The notes beneath the pieces were generated by a model. That model was given only the letters and a program-made list of their open reading frames with translations, made no database searches and was not told the DNA's origin. DNA of 22,500 nt from Armadillidium nasatum (taxonomy: Eukaryota; Arthropoda; Malacostraca; Isopoda; Armadillidiidae), in contig SEYY01006796.1 in assembly GCA_009176605.1 (NCBI GenBank), positions 5,001-27,500 on the forward strand, read 5' to 3'. Positions 1 through 8,599 of the stretch are shown piece by piece. The position numbers and the translations under genes are program-made. Positions within the stretch are counted from its first letter, which is position 1; each line of letters opens with the position of its first letter.

Positions 1-245
1 TGAGAGTTGAGGAGAGTTTCAAAAATTTTAGATAGAACACAAGTGAGAGCTATAGGTCGATAGCTAGAAGAGTTAGAGCGGCTACCTTTCTTCGGGATCA
101 GCTGAATAAATGCACGCTTCCAGCATAGAGGAAAAGTATTAGCATTAAGGCATAGAGAGTAAAGCTGAACGAGGACAGGCGCTAACTCGGAAGCACACTC
201 AATCAGAATACGAGTGGGAATGGCATCCGGACCACTGGTCTTCCT
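1..245 (-). pseudogene. Reverse transcriptase start of LINE copy A (truncated by window)
   Basis: Minus-strand translation gives the RT entry motif 'KTSGPDAIPTRI' at about 211-246. It is followed by the finger motifs 'LPxxWKRAFIQLIPKKG' and 'SYRPIALTCVLSKIFETLL' down to position 1. These correspond to the first RT blocks of jockey/CR1-type LINEs. The catalytic palm motifs would lie to the left of the window. The same blocks occur in copy B at about 8230-8330, which supports the family assignment. Confidence 0.8.
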
Positions 246-640
246 GACGTTCATAGATTTCAGGATCCCATACACGCGATCAAGAGTAATTACAGGTAGA
301 GACATGGGACACCTGAGAGGAGGAGTAGGAGGAGGGATGCCAGAATCGAGCAGGGTAGAATTAGATGAAAAAAGGAGGCAGAAGAGATTAGCCTTTTCCG
401 AAGGAGTATTAGCTACATAACCATCAGAGCGAATAAGAGGAAGAAAGGCAGATTTACAGAAGTTATTAGAGATATTTTTGACAAGAGGCAAGATAATTTT
501 TATCAGTAGGAGAGCCATGGAGGTCAGCGCACTTTCTTTTTATGAAAGTACGCTTAGTCCGTCAAAGAACATCCCTGCAACGATTCCGAGCTGAATGAAA
601 ATTTGCAAGAGTGATAGGAGAAGGAGAGTTTTTCCATTCA

Positions 641-1252
641 CTATAAGCATTGTCTCGCTCCCGTAGGACAAGAGAACAGTTGCCATGGATTTTGAGGAGA
701 AAAAGATTTAGTTGAAGATAGAATGAATCTGTCCATCCTGTCAAGGATTACGTCTCCTACCTTTTCAGCAAAGACAGAAGCGTCCCCCGAGACAAAGCAA
801 GATTCACTCCAATGATAGCAAAGAAGCGGCGCATTGCCCACCCAATTAGCTCGATTAAAGTTCAAGAAAGTACGTTTAGGGCATGGTGAAGCTGCTTGAG
901 AGAAAAAATTATAACTAAGAGCTATAATATTATAGTCAGAGTTACCGATAGGTGGGAAAATGGTGCATTTATATCTAGAAGGAGTAGTGGTGAAACATAA
1001 ATCAAGTGTATTCAAGAATTGGTTAGGACGATTTGAAATGTGTGTGGGTTCCTTAATCCATTGCTCCAGGTAGTTAAGAATGCTGAATGATTTGGCCTCC
1101 TTCCCACCTGCATCAGTATGAGAGAAACCCAACCATTCAGTGAGGTGTACGTTGAAATCCCCTAAATAGAGGACCTCAGCATTTTTATGAGAAGAAGTGA
1201 GTCTCGTGAAAAGTTGTAAGATATTGAAAAAAAAACTGGAAATCTGTTCCAT
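641..1252 (-). pseudogene. APE-type (EEP) endonuclease domain of LINE copy A
   Basis: This open stretch of 203 codons covers the C-terminal two thirds of the element's target-nicking endonuclease and the linker into RT. Residues 28-36 ('LYLGDFNVH') are the metal-binding Asp/Asn motif. Residues 79-88 ('FLNTLDLCFT') match the conserved T-LDL motif region. Residues 103-110 read GNSDYNII where active members have a Ser-Asp-His triad, so the catalytic His is Tyr here, explainable by one C-to-T change. The 3' part ('VGDVILDRMDRFIL', near residues 185-198) is the usual start of the linker. The first Met is arbitrary, because similarity continues upstream through a stop. The stretch is a fossil reading frame rather than a gene. 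Confidence 0.8.
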
Positions 1253-1476
1253 TAGGGGATCAATAGCAGAAACACAGGATAATAGTAGTAGTAGTAGGAG
1301 GACAGATTTTTAGCCATAAAGCATCGAAATTTAGACGGAAATTATGAAAAAATTAAGATTGCTAGAGAAAGAATCCCTGTCCAGCTGAGTCTCAGACAGA
1401 AACAAAAGGTTAGGACGAGAGTAAGTGAGGTGGTGTTCAATAGACAAAAAAAACAACAAAAAAAAAACGCAGACAC

Positions 1477-1555
1477 ACACAATCATGGACGCACGCACGC
1501 ACGCACGCACGCACGCATTCACTCAAGCACACACGCACTCACGCAAGCACACAGT
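1477..1555. repeat. (CACG/CACA)n microsatellite, imperfect
   Basis: A pure (ACGC)n core of about six units near 1490-1517 sits inside imperfect CACA/CACT repeats. It marks the junction between LINE copy A and the AT-rich block that follows. Confidence 0.9.
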
Positions 1556-1658
1556 ATCGTAAACTAACATTAAAATAAAATTAATATTAAAATTATTAAA
1601 ACTATTAAAATTAATATTAAAAATATTAAAGCTATAATTATTAAAACAAATTACAAAG

Positions 1659-1661
<3 letters not shown>
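1556..1661. other. AT-rich low-complexity spacer
   Basis: This stretch is built from short variants of ATTAAAA/TAATATTAAAA in loose tandem. I see no coding potential and no recognisable element in it. Confidence 0.7.

Positions 1662-1751
<90 letters not shown>
1662..1751. repeat. (TA)n microsatellite, about 45 units
   Basis: An uninterrupted AT dinucleotide array. The apparent Tyr-Ile ORF on the minus strand is an artefact of the repeat. Confidence 0.98.
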
Positions 1752-1755
<4 letters not shown>

Positions 1756-1767
1756 CTATTATACTTT

Positions 1768-1780
1768 ACTACTACTACTG

Positions 1781-1879
<99 letters not shown>

Positions 1880-1918
1880 TCAATAATAGCAATAATATTA
1901 AAAATAATAATAATAATT
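1768..1918. repeat. Compound (ACT)n-(AAT)n microsatellite
   Basis: About 20 ACT units (one GCT interruption) change abruptly into AAT units at about 1828. The AAT part degenerates after 1878 with CAATAATAGC interruptions. The R2/R4-like LINE begins shortly after it. Confidence 0.97.
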
Positions 1919-2318
1919 CAAGTAAATCCAAAACAAAATATTTTGCTAATTTAAATGCACATTTTCAATAATTATAAAATATGGAATATTTAACTAGGAA
2001 ATAAAGTATGTTGCTCGGAGGAGGAAATGTTGACAAAGATAGCAAAGTATAGAGATGGAAATCTTGTAAATGGAATAAAATGCCTTTGAAAGATAAAAAA
2101 AAGGATCGGAAATTTGTTCCAAATGGAAAAATACAATAGATAGTAGATAAGGTACTACCATGAATAATCCCAACCAATTTTGCCTAACAGAGTTTAATAG
2201 ACTATATTATGCAGTTGCAAGAGCAATGGAGGATTGTTTGAAAACAAAAGTAATTAAAATTAAAAATGGAGAAAGGAAGAAGAAATGTTAAGAAAAAACA
2301 TCACCGTGGAAATATAGA

Positions 2319-2564
2319 TTGCAGATGGAAGTAAAGAAACTAAGACAAGAGGTATCATTAATAGATGCCTATCGACGCTGTGTGATAACATCGGAACAAA
2401 CAATAAGGAGAGTAAAAAATATATTACGAAAAGAAAATACAGTACAAAATAATCAAATAACACAGGCCATGGAAAGTAGAAAGTTGCTAATAATAGCAAA
2501 GGCTAATAAAATTAAAAGATATGAGAAGAAAGAAAAAGAGAAAAAAACAAAATTAAATTTTTAA
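2319..2564 (+). pseudogene. R2/R4-like LINE ORF, region before RT
   Basis: This basic, helical stretch of 81 codons lies just before the RT. The frame continues upstream of the Met with 'SPWKYRLQ', the usual 'PWWKRRLE'-like entry of this LINE class, so the Met is not a real start. Lys/Arg-rich heptads suggest an RNA-binding linker. It stops at TAA 2562-2564. The continuing protein resumes at about 2563 in another frame ('FYRELRN'), so a frameshift separates it from the RT. Confidence 0.65.
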
Positions 2565-4077
2565 GGAGGACCAGGGAAGGTTCTACAGAGAACTACGAAA
2601 TAATTCCATCAAAGTATCAAACCCTCCTCCCAAAGAAGAAGTGGAAAGATTTTGGAGAGGAATCTATGAGGATGAAAGATCATATAACAACCAAGCAGAA
2701 TGGTTGAGACAAATAAGGAACAATCAAAACACAATTAATATTGAAAGAATTTAACATGTAGCGATTACAAAAAAAGAAATTAAAGATGCACTTAAAAGCA
2801 GTAGCAACTGGAAAACACCAGGACCAGATAGAGTACAAAATGCATGGTTGAAGAAAATAAGAACACTCTTGGATCCTCTCACTGCATGTTATAATAGAAT
2901 ACTAAATGGAAGGGAAGAAATTCCACAGTGGCTAACAACAGGAGAAACAGTATTGATCCCCAAAAATGAAGAGACTCAGAGACTTGAAAAATATAGGCCA
3001 ATCACATGTTTACCAACCCTATATAAAATTTTAACAGGAGTATTAACAAAAAGGATCAAAGAACATCTGGATAGGAATGACATCGTAAGCGAAGAACAGA
3101 AAGGCTGCTGTAAAAAGACCTATGGAAGGAAAGACCAGTTACTCATCAACAAAATGATAACGCAAAACTCAAGGAAGACACAGATGAACCTAAGTATGCC
3201 ATGGATAGATTATAAAAAAGCATACGATAGTGTCCCTCATGGTTGGATTAAAGATAATTTAAAAATATATAAAATTAACCCTGAAATTCTGAGGTTTGTG
3301 TATGATGTAATGAAGATGTGGTAAGTCAACATAAGCCTACATCATGAAGAAGGAACTTTAGTTATAAATGAAGTAAAAATTAAGCGAGGGATATTCCAAC
3401 GAGGCTCCATCTTTCCTCTGATATTTGTGCTTGCCATAAATCTCTAAGTATTTTAATTAACAACTTAAAAAATGGATATCGCATCAATTCAAGAACCTAG
3501 AAAAAAGATAATTTCCCATTTGTTTTATATGGATGACTTGAAACTCTATGCCCCATACAAGGAGGAGACCACTAAACAGTTAGAAATAGTAAAGAAATTC
3601 TCAAACGATATTTGCATGGAGTTTGGTCTGGAAAAATGTGCGTTCCTGGTCCTCAAGAAAGGTAGAAAAATAGAAAGCCAGAATATAGAAATTGAAGGAG
3701 ATATAATAAGAGAATTAGAACAGGAACACACTTATAAATACCTTGGAATAGAAGAGTCAGAATGAATAGAACACAACTTGATGAAAACAAAAGTAAAGAA
3801 GGAATACTGAAGAAGAATAAAATTAATCCTTAAATCAGAATTAAATCCCAGGAATAAAATGCAAGCCATTAAGACCTTGGTAACTCCTCTTCTTTCATAT
3901 GGGTTTGATGTTTTAGATTGGATGCAGGAAGACCTAAATAATCTTGATGTTATGACCAGAAAAAATGCTGCCCATGCACAAAATGATATACAGAAACCAA
4001 TGCGTAGCTCGCATGCATGTTGCCAGGAAAAAAGGAGGAATGGGTGTACCATCAATAAATGCAATATAAAAATCTGA
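2565..4077 (+). pseudogene. Reverse transcriptase of the R2/R4-like LINE (broken)
   Basis: The RT starts near 'FYRELRN' (2581). It passes 'NWKTPGPDRVQNAWL' (2809-2853), 'KYRPITCLP' and 'LYKILTGVLTKRI', then motif A 'DYKKAYDSVPH' with its Asp codon at 3208. Motif B is degenerate, 'IFQRGSIFPLIF' where a QG-D/S-x-SP pattern is expected. Motif C 'FYMDDLKLYA' is intact at 3523-3552. The thumb reads 'YKYLGIEE' and 'KTLVTPLLSYGFDVLDW'. In-frame stops lie at 2752, 3322, 3763 and 3808. Around 3440-3505 the conserved protein runs in a different frame ('LSILINNLKNGYRINSRT') before returning, so one indel upstream is balanced by another downstream. After about 4015 similarity continues in a third frame ('RKKGGMGVPSINAI'). 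It cannot encode active enzyme. Confidence 0.85.
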
Positions 4078-4401
4078 CATAATAGGAATAGGAAAATATT
4101 TGAAACGAAAAGAAGATAAGTTTTATAAGATAGGTGTACGAGCCTGAAAGTTTGTAACCATCATCAACATCAATAATAAAGAAAATGAATGATTATTTAA
4201 GAGATAGAAACATAAGTGAAGAGGAAGAAGAAATTAGTAGTAATGAAACACTAGAAAAAAAGATAAAAATATGCAAAAGAGATATACAAAAAGAAGAGAG
4301 AAGAGGTAAGTTTAGAACAATGAAAACTCCACACATTCGCAAAACATCATAAAAATGTAATAGATGAAGTATTTATAGACACATATAGTTCAAGTGAAGT
4401 T

Positions 4402-4938
4402 GTGGTTAAAAGATGGCTAAAATCTGAAGATGAACGAATTATTTTGCCGGCCCAAGATCAGGCGCTTAAGACCAACTGGTTCAAAAACCATATTGAAGGA
4501 GAACGAATATTGGATAAATGCAGATTGTGCAGTAGTTGGTCAGAATCGGTGTGCCACATATTGTCGGGATGTGAGGTTTTGTTACTAAGGGTCTTGTACA
4601 CGGAAAGACGTAACAACATATGCCGGTTTTTCCATTTCAGGCTGTGTAAAAAATTTGATATACCATTGAATACCAACAGCCACTGGGAACATAAAGCGAA
4701 TAATATAGAAGATAATATAGGAGAAAACAATAAAGTATTAATTCTATACGATTACAATATCCCAACAGACGCTCATGTAACAAATAATAAACCAGATATA
4801 GTTATCCACGACAATCAAGAAAATAGTTGTCTGATAGTAGAGTTTGGAGTCCCTTGGGATGGAGAGAAAGAACTGAAATATGAATTACAAAGAATATGGA
4901 ACATAGATAGAATTGAGATAGTCCCAGTTATCCTGTGA
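4402..4938 (+). pseudogene. CCHC zinc knuckle plus restriction-like endonuclease of the R2/R4-like LINE
   Basis: This is the best preserved part of the element: 178 codons with no stop. Residues 14-29 ('ILPAQDQALKTNWFKN') are the conserved block before the knuckle. Residues 40-57 form C-X2-C-X8-H-X4-C. Residues 130-147 form KPD-X14-E, the PD-(D/E)XK-like signature of the endonuclease that nicks the target in R2/R4 elements. The conserved reading continues upstream of the listed Met to about 4340 ('KHHKNVIDEVFIDTYSS'), so the Met is internal. The stop TGA at 4936-4938 is probably the natural end, because a UTR-like segment and A-run follow. By itself the fragment lacks a promoter and a complete partner RT. 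Confidence 0.82.
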
Positions 4939-5182
4939 GCGACGGGAATAATTAAAAAAAGTCTGATAAAACATCTACAAAAGCTACCTATACAGGTTTC
5001 TATATTGAACTGAGTATGGCTGTTATATAAAAAAGTATAAGTATATTAAGAACGTTATTAGGAAATCAGTAGAAGACACCAAAGGACAGAAAATGTGGGG
5101 TCACTCTAAGGATTGAGGTTTGATCCCGCATGAATCCATAAATAAAAACTTTAAAAAGGAGTAAATAAAAAAAAAAAAAAAA
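4939..5182 (+). other. 3' UTR and A-run of the R2/R4-like LINE
   Basis: This non-coding tail contains AATAAA-like signals (about 5140-5145) and ends in about 17 A at 5166-5182. A short block at 5117-5129 ('GGTTTGATCCCGC') resembles a tRNA B-box but has no convincing A-box partner. The A-run supports insertion by target-primed reverse transcription on the + strand. Confidence 0.6.
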
Positions 5183-5332
5183 ATAAAATTCATTAATGAC
5201 AATAATAATTAATAGTAATAATAATTTATATGAATATGAAATAATGTCAACACAATTCTTATACAGAAGGAGTTTTACTATTATTTATTACAACTATTAG
5301 TTATAATATTAACATTAAGTTTCTATTTCTAA

Positions 5333-5333
<1 letters not shown>
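5183..5333. other. AT-rich spacer, nothing recognised
   Basis: The spacer is composed of AATAATTAATAG-like low-complexity sequence without coding potential. Confidence 0.6.
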
Positions 5334-5525
<192 letters not shown>

Positions 5526-5930
5526 TATTGACTGACTGCTGTCGGAATCAGTCGCATTGGGAAACAGCTGGGAAAGAAGAAAAGAGAAGGGCCAGAGAAG
5601 GGATTGAGGGTGTCGTAAGATTTCTGAGGAGTTTTTAGAAGAGGAAAGAAGATGGTTTGAAGAATTAACGCCAGATATTGTATATAAGAAGTTAACCAAA
5701 ATTTTTGAATATTTTAAAATTTTAAAATATTTTGATTTTTTTTATTGTCAAAATTAGAAATTAAATTTAGATTAATTAATGAAACAAAATTTATTTTAAA
5801 CGGACTAAAGAGGAGGAGCAACAAAATTTTAAATAGCAGTTCTTTTCAACAAGTAAATATTTTAAAAAGATATATTAAAGAGAGTATGAAATTATATGCA
5901 TGCATATATATAACATCTGGTTGTTAAAAG
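5526..5930. other. Unassigned intergenic or intronic segment
   Basis: 5526-5690 has more balanced base composition and could be a fragment of an old repeat, but I cannot name it. 5700-5930 is AT-rich. A 60-codon ORF at 5745-5927 has no recognisable domain. I looked here for a dynein exon that could precede the one at 6235 and found none. Confidence 0.5.
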
Positions 5931-6117
5931 GATAGGGATTTCGTCGCAGTCAAGACAATTGAAGAAGTATTCTTCGCATGGTTCTATAGGCTGGGAACCT
6001 ATTTTACCAGGATTTTCTTCCCATATACGGTTGCAGGAACATTGTTTCTGCAGCTGACGCCATCCTGCATATTGCGGGATACGGTGTATTGTATAAAAAA
6101 AAAAAAAAAAATAAAAA

Positions 6118-6119
<2 letters not shown>
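5931..6119 (+). repeat. A-tailed GC-richer segment, candidate SINE or LINE 3' fragment
   Basis: About 165 bp of clearly higher GC than its flanks ends in A(17)TA(7) at 6095-6119 and then runs into (AAT)n. An A-tail on a compositionally distinct short block is what a retroposed element looks like. I see no convincing A-box and B-box pair and no clear target-site duplication, so SINE is a guess. A fragment of a LINE 3' UTR is equally possible. Confidence 0.4.

Positions 6120-6151
<32 letters not shown>
6118..6151. repeat. Short (AAT)n microsatellite
   Basis: About 11 AAT units directly after the A-tail. Confidence 0.9.
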
Positions 6152-6234
6152 TTTGATATAGTTTCTTTTACAAATTCTTTAAATCTTTATAAAATAAAAT
6201 TCATTTAATATATGAGATTTTTTAACCAAATCAG

Positions 6235-6367
6235 TTGGTTGGGAAGTGAAGAAGAGCCATGGGTCGGACCACGACTGAAAATTGACCTTGCTCTTGCCGA
6301 CGGAGAAATTACACTCCACCCAGATAGAAATGAGGTTTATGAAGCTTTTAATCAACTTTTTAAAGAG
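6235..6367 (+). CDS. Axonemal dynein heavy chain, exon a (internal)
   Basis: The exon is bounded by acceptor 'accaaatcAG' and donor 'GAG|GTTAGT'. It opens with the last base of a split codon and then reads 44 codons to a whole codon. The protein begins 'WLGSEEEPWVGPRLKIDLAL' and continues through 'DGEITLHP' and 'EVYEAFNQLFKE'. The pattern 'P-lfkI-l-l-dgeI-f-P-l-ev--af' is the conserved block of dynein heavy chain tails just N-terminal of the linker. The product would be part of a motor that slides microtubules in cilia or flagella; the tail binds intermediate chains and other heavy chains. I found no exon upstream of it in the window, so the preceding intron exceeds 6.2 kb or the missing exon is divergent. 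It splices to exon b with no phase conflict. Confidence 0.8.
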
Positions 6368-6453
6368 GTTAGTTATTTAATTTGAAGTTAGTACTCTTAA
6401 TCCTCTTGTTAATTTACTGCTTTCTATTTTCAATATTAAATATCTACTTAAAG

Positions 6454-6715
6454 TTAGCTGACTGCGTCCAACTTTATCGAGCTACTTGGGTAGACCCAGA
6501 ACCTCCAGCAGTTCCAAAATGGCGCCAAAGACTTGCCCAAGAACAGGAGGGAGAGGAAGGAAACAGAAACGTAAGACCTCTTCGTCCTTTGGAGCCACAC
6601 AGAGATACACTCGTCATAACCCTTTCTGACTCGCAATGGTCAAGTCTAAAAGATCTTGCTAAAAATCGTATTGAGAAAGCTTTCGATAAAGCCAACCATT
6701 ATCTTGATCAAATAA
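6454..6715 (+). CDS. Axonemal dynein heavy chain, exon b (internal)
   Basis: After an 86-bp intron, acceptor 'ctacttaaAG' gives 87 codons plus one base, ending at donor 'A|GTAAGT'. The protein begins 'LADCVQLYRATWVDPEPP'. A charged Gln/Glu-rich insert follows ('RQRLAQEQEGEEGNRNVRPL'), then 'LVITLSDSQWSSLKDLAKN' and 'AFDKANHYLDQI'. The last part has the helical character of dynein tail sequence, and the Arg/Glu-rich insert is probably a species- or paralogue-specific loop. A second AG lies 4 bp downstream (6456-6457), but its use would break the frame, so the first AG decides the start. An open frame extends upstream to 6382, but that portion is intron. Confidence 0.8.
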
Positions 6716-6919
6716 GTAAGTTATCATAAGCTTAAAAGATTTTAAAGTCACTTTTAAATTCTTAATTAGAATATGACCTGAAATTATAACACAAGCATTT
6801 TATTATTCTTATTACAAATCTTTGTATTTCATATTTAAAATAAATATCAGCATATCTAAATTTTTAAAAAAACCAAAAAATATTGTTACTTTATATTTAA
6901 TTTATTTTCTATGGTTCAG

Positions 6920-7002
6920 CCTTGGAATTTGAGGATGTCTTGTCCGGAAAAGTGAAACAAGATGTATACACATTTATGCAGTCAGAAAATACGTGCCTTC
7001 AG
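6920..7002 (+). CDS. Axonemal dynein heavy chain, exon c (internal)
   Basis: Acceptor 'tatggttcAG' follows a 204-bp intron. The first two bases complete a Thr codon with the last base of exon b, and the exon ends at 'CTTCAG|GTAACA' on a whole codon. The protein is 'LEFEDVLSGKVKQDVYTFMQ' followed by 'SENTCLQ'. The F-x-x-(L)-x-x-K-x-x-x-V-x-x-F pattern corresponds to the 'fe-yl----------fl' helix of dynein tails. The short distance from here to the following conserved helix, which lies in exon d, is typical of inner-arm single-headed types rather than outer-arm chains, which carry a longer loop. The donor lies only about 30 bp from a 325-bp (ATT)n array. Confidence 0.78.
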
Positions 7003-7031
7003 GTAACATACTGCAAAATATATAGGTTGTA

Positions 7032-7400
<369 letters not shown>

Positions 7401-7451
7401 TCTCTTTAAAGTACATCTCTCGCTGGGTAGGTGTCATTTTTTTAATATTTA

Positions 7452-7473
7452 CTCCTGTGGGCAAACGCCGGAG
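7452..7473 (-). other. LINE 3'-terminal stem-loop, copy B
   Basis: Arms CTCCTG (7452-7457) and CCGGAG (7468-7473) flank a 10-nt loop TGGGCAAACG, given as + strand. Five of six pairs form. It is positionally equivalent to the hairpins in copies C and D, with a C-G pair where D has T-A. Confidence 0.6.
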
Positions 7474-7734
7474 ACCTACTTTCTACTGCAGTTGGAAAAC
7501 ATCATTTCTTGGTCGTTAAAGGCCGATGTGTCCAGATACACGACGTTTAAAAGTGTGTAAGTCAAAGGAAGCCGGTTAAGACTGGGGTCGGAGAGTTGGA
7601 CAGAGAAAAGATAAGACTGCGCAGAAAAGGGTGTCGCACGAGTTTTTGAGTTTTTTTTTTTAAACAACCATGCTTTCTCTGCATAATTTGAAATACGTGA
7701 AAGATCAGAGGTTAGTTGCTCCAAGGCTGCCCTA

Positions 7735-8418
7735 TTAACTGCTGTTGGGTGGGGCGTTTTTCAAACTGGAATGAGTAATGAAGGGCGGAGTCATCAGCAT
7801 AGGAGTGGATAGCAGATGAAGTAATAGGAAGGTCATTAATAAAAAAGTAGAAAAAAATATTGAGGATAGGACAGAACTCTGAGAAATACCATTGTAAATA
7901 GATTTAAAGGATGAACTTTGGCCGTCTACAACAGCAGCTATAGAAAAACAGGAAAAGAAATCAGAGAGAAGGTCACAGAGTGAAGGATAGATACCGAATA
8001 AGAGAAGTTTAAAAATCAAAGCTTTGTTCCAAACTCTATCGAAGGCTTTCGATATGTCCAGAGCCACAGCAAAAGATTCACCGAAATGAAGAAGAGCGGA
8101 GGACCAAGAATCAGAGAGAAGTGAAAAATCACCAGTAGAGCGATACTTATGAAAGCCATACAGGCGATCGGAGATAAGATTGGAAGAATTGAGATGTTTC
8201 CAAATCTTCTTGTTAAATATAGGTTTGAAAACTTTAGAAAGAACAGAGGTCAATGAAATTGGACGGTAGTTAGAGGGTTGAGAGGGATCCCCCTTCTTCG
8301 GCACAGGCTGAATGAGCGCACGTTTCCAGCAAAAAGGGAAAATTGAAGTAGAAAGACAGAGACGAAATAGTTTATCAAGGAAAGTTGGAAGCTCAGAAGC
8401 ACAAGTTTTGAGAAGCAC
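7735..8418 (-). pseudogene. Reverse transcriptase of LINE copy B
   Basis: 227 open codons carry 'WKRALIQPVPKKGDP' (residues 31-45), 'NYRPISLTSVLSKVF', 'GFHKYRSTGDF' and motif A 'FAVALDISKAFDRVW', with the catalytic Asp at residue 121 (codon 8056-8058). Motif B reads 'NGISQSSVLSSIFF', where GVPQGSVLSP is usual: the Gly after Gln is Ser and the Pro is Ser. Beyond about 7870 the conserved protein shifts frame, and 'FINDLPITSSAIHSYADDSA' is read in another phase. The YADD codons lie at 7790-7801. Similarity also extends upstream of the listed Met. It is non-functional as it stands. Confidence 0.85.
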
Positions 8419-8599
8419 AGGAGGGAAACCACCAGGACCCTACGCCTTCTTAGCATTAAACCCAGAGAGAGCAGAAATGAAGTCTTTAGAAAAAATTATA
8501 ATTTTAGACATAAATGAGTTGGATGGGGTTGAAGGAGGAAGTATAGCTCCGGAATTGTCTAAGGTTGAATTAGAGGAAAAAGTTTGAGAGAAGAGTTCA

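Larger units (their letters stand above)
1..1445 (-). mobile_element. Jockey/CR1-like LINE, copy A (5' part, runs off window start)
   Basis: Read on the minus strand, this non-LTR retrotransposon carries an APE-type endonuclease followed by the beginning of a reverse transcriptase. The endonuclease N-terminus lies near 1335-1445 ('LTYSRPNLLFLSETQL'). A stop-broken stretch around 1255-1330 still reads as the family's middle part. The catalytic GDFNVH block is at 1145-1162. The RT finger region is at 1-240, including 'KRAFIQLIPKKG' (about 87-122) and 'YRPIALTCVLSKIFE'. The rest of the RT and the 3' end lie beyond position 1. Several stops and shifts show that the copy is dead. The 5' limit is set only by loss of similarity near the A-rich stretch at 1445-1470. 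The family name rests on remembered motifs, not on a search. Confidence 0.85.
1930..5182 (+). mobile_element. R2/R4/Dong-type LINE with restriction-like endonuclease (decayed)
   Basis: A + strand non-LTR retrotransposon of about 3.2 kb. In order it holds an N-terminal region (recognisable from 'LTEFNRLYYAVARAMED', about 2190-2240), a reverse transcriptase (about 2575-4000), a CCHC zinc knuckle (4519-4572) and a restriction-like endonuclease motif (4789-4842). A 3' UTR follows and ends in an A-run at 5166-5182. The order RT, CCHC knuckle, KPD-type endonuclease is diagnostic of RLE-encoding LINEs. Most of the body is in one frame with in-frame stops at 2752, 3322, 3763 and 3808, plus at least one frameshift near 2564, a compensating pair around 3440-3505 and one or more between about 4015 and 4340. 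The 5' boundary is uncertain: similarity fades above about 2180 and the element may be 5' truncated near the microsatellite at 1918. Confidence 0.88.

Noticed and set aside
1477..1555. CRISPR-like direct repeats
   Set aside because: The units are 4-bp microsatellite without spacers, and the context is animal DNA.
1641..1931. Long ORFs of poly-Leu, poly-Ile, poly-Tyr, Tyr-Ile, Ser-Leu or Arg-Glu here and at 5301-5699, 6922-7560, 10748-11033, 17115-17442, 18847-19128, 19386-19968, 20100-20327 and 21486-21695
   Set aside because: They are translations of microsatellites that stay open in several frames at once. None has flanking coding sequence that needs them.
2319..4938. The R2/R4-like element as a functional gene
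   Set aside because: Several stops and frameshifts interrupt the RT, and motif B is degenerate.
5745..5927. Possible dynein exon upstream of exon a
   Set aside because: The translation is Lys/Asn/Ile-rich without dynein motifs, and no donor gives the phase required by exon a.
6382..6453. Continuous ORF upstream of exon b, suggesting a start at 6382
   Set aside because: It is a hydrophobic translation of an intron. The acceptor at 6452-6453 and phase agreement with exon a define the true exon start.
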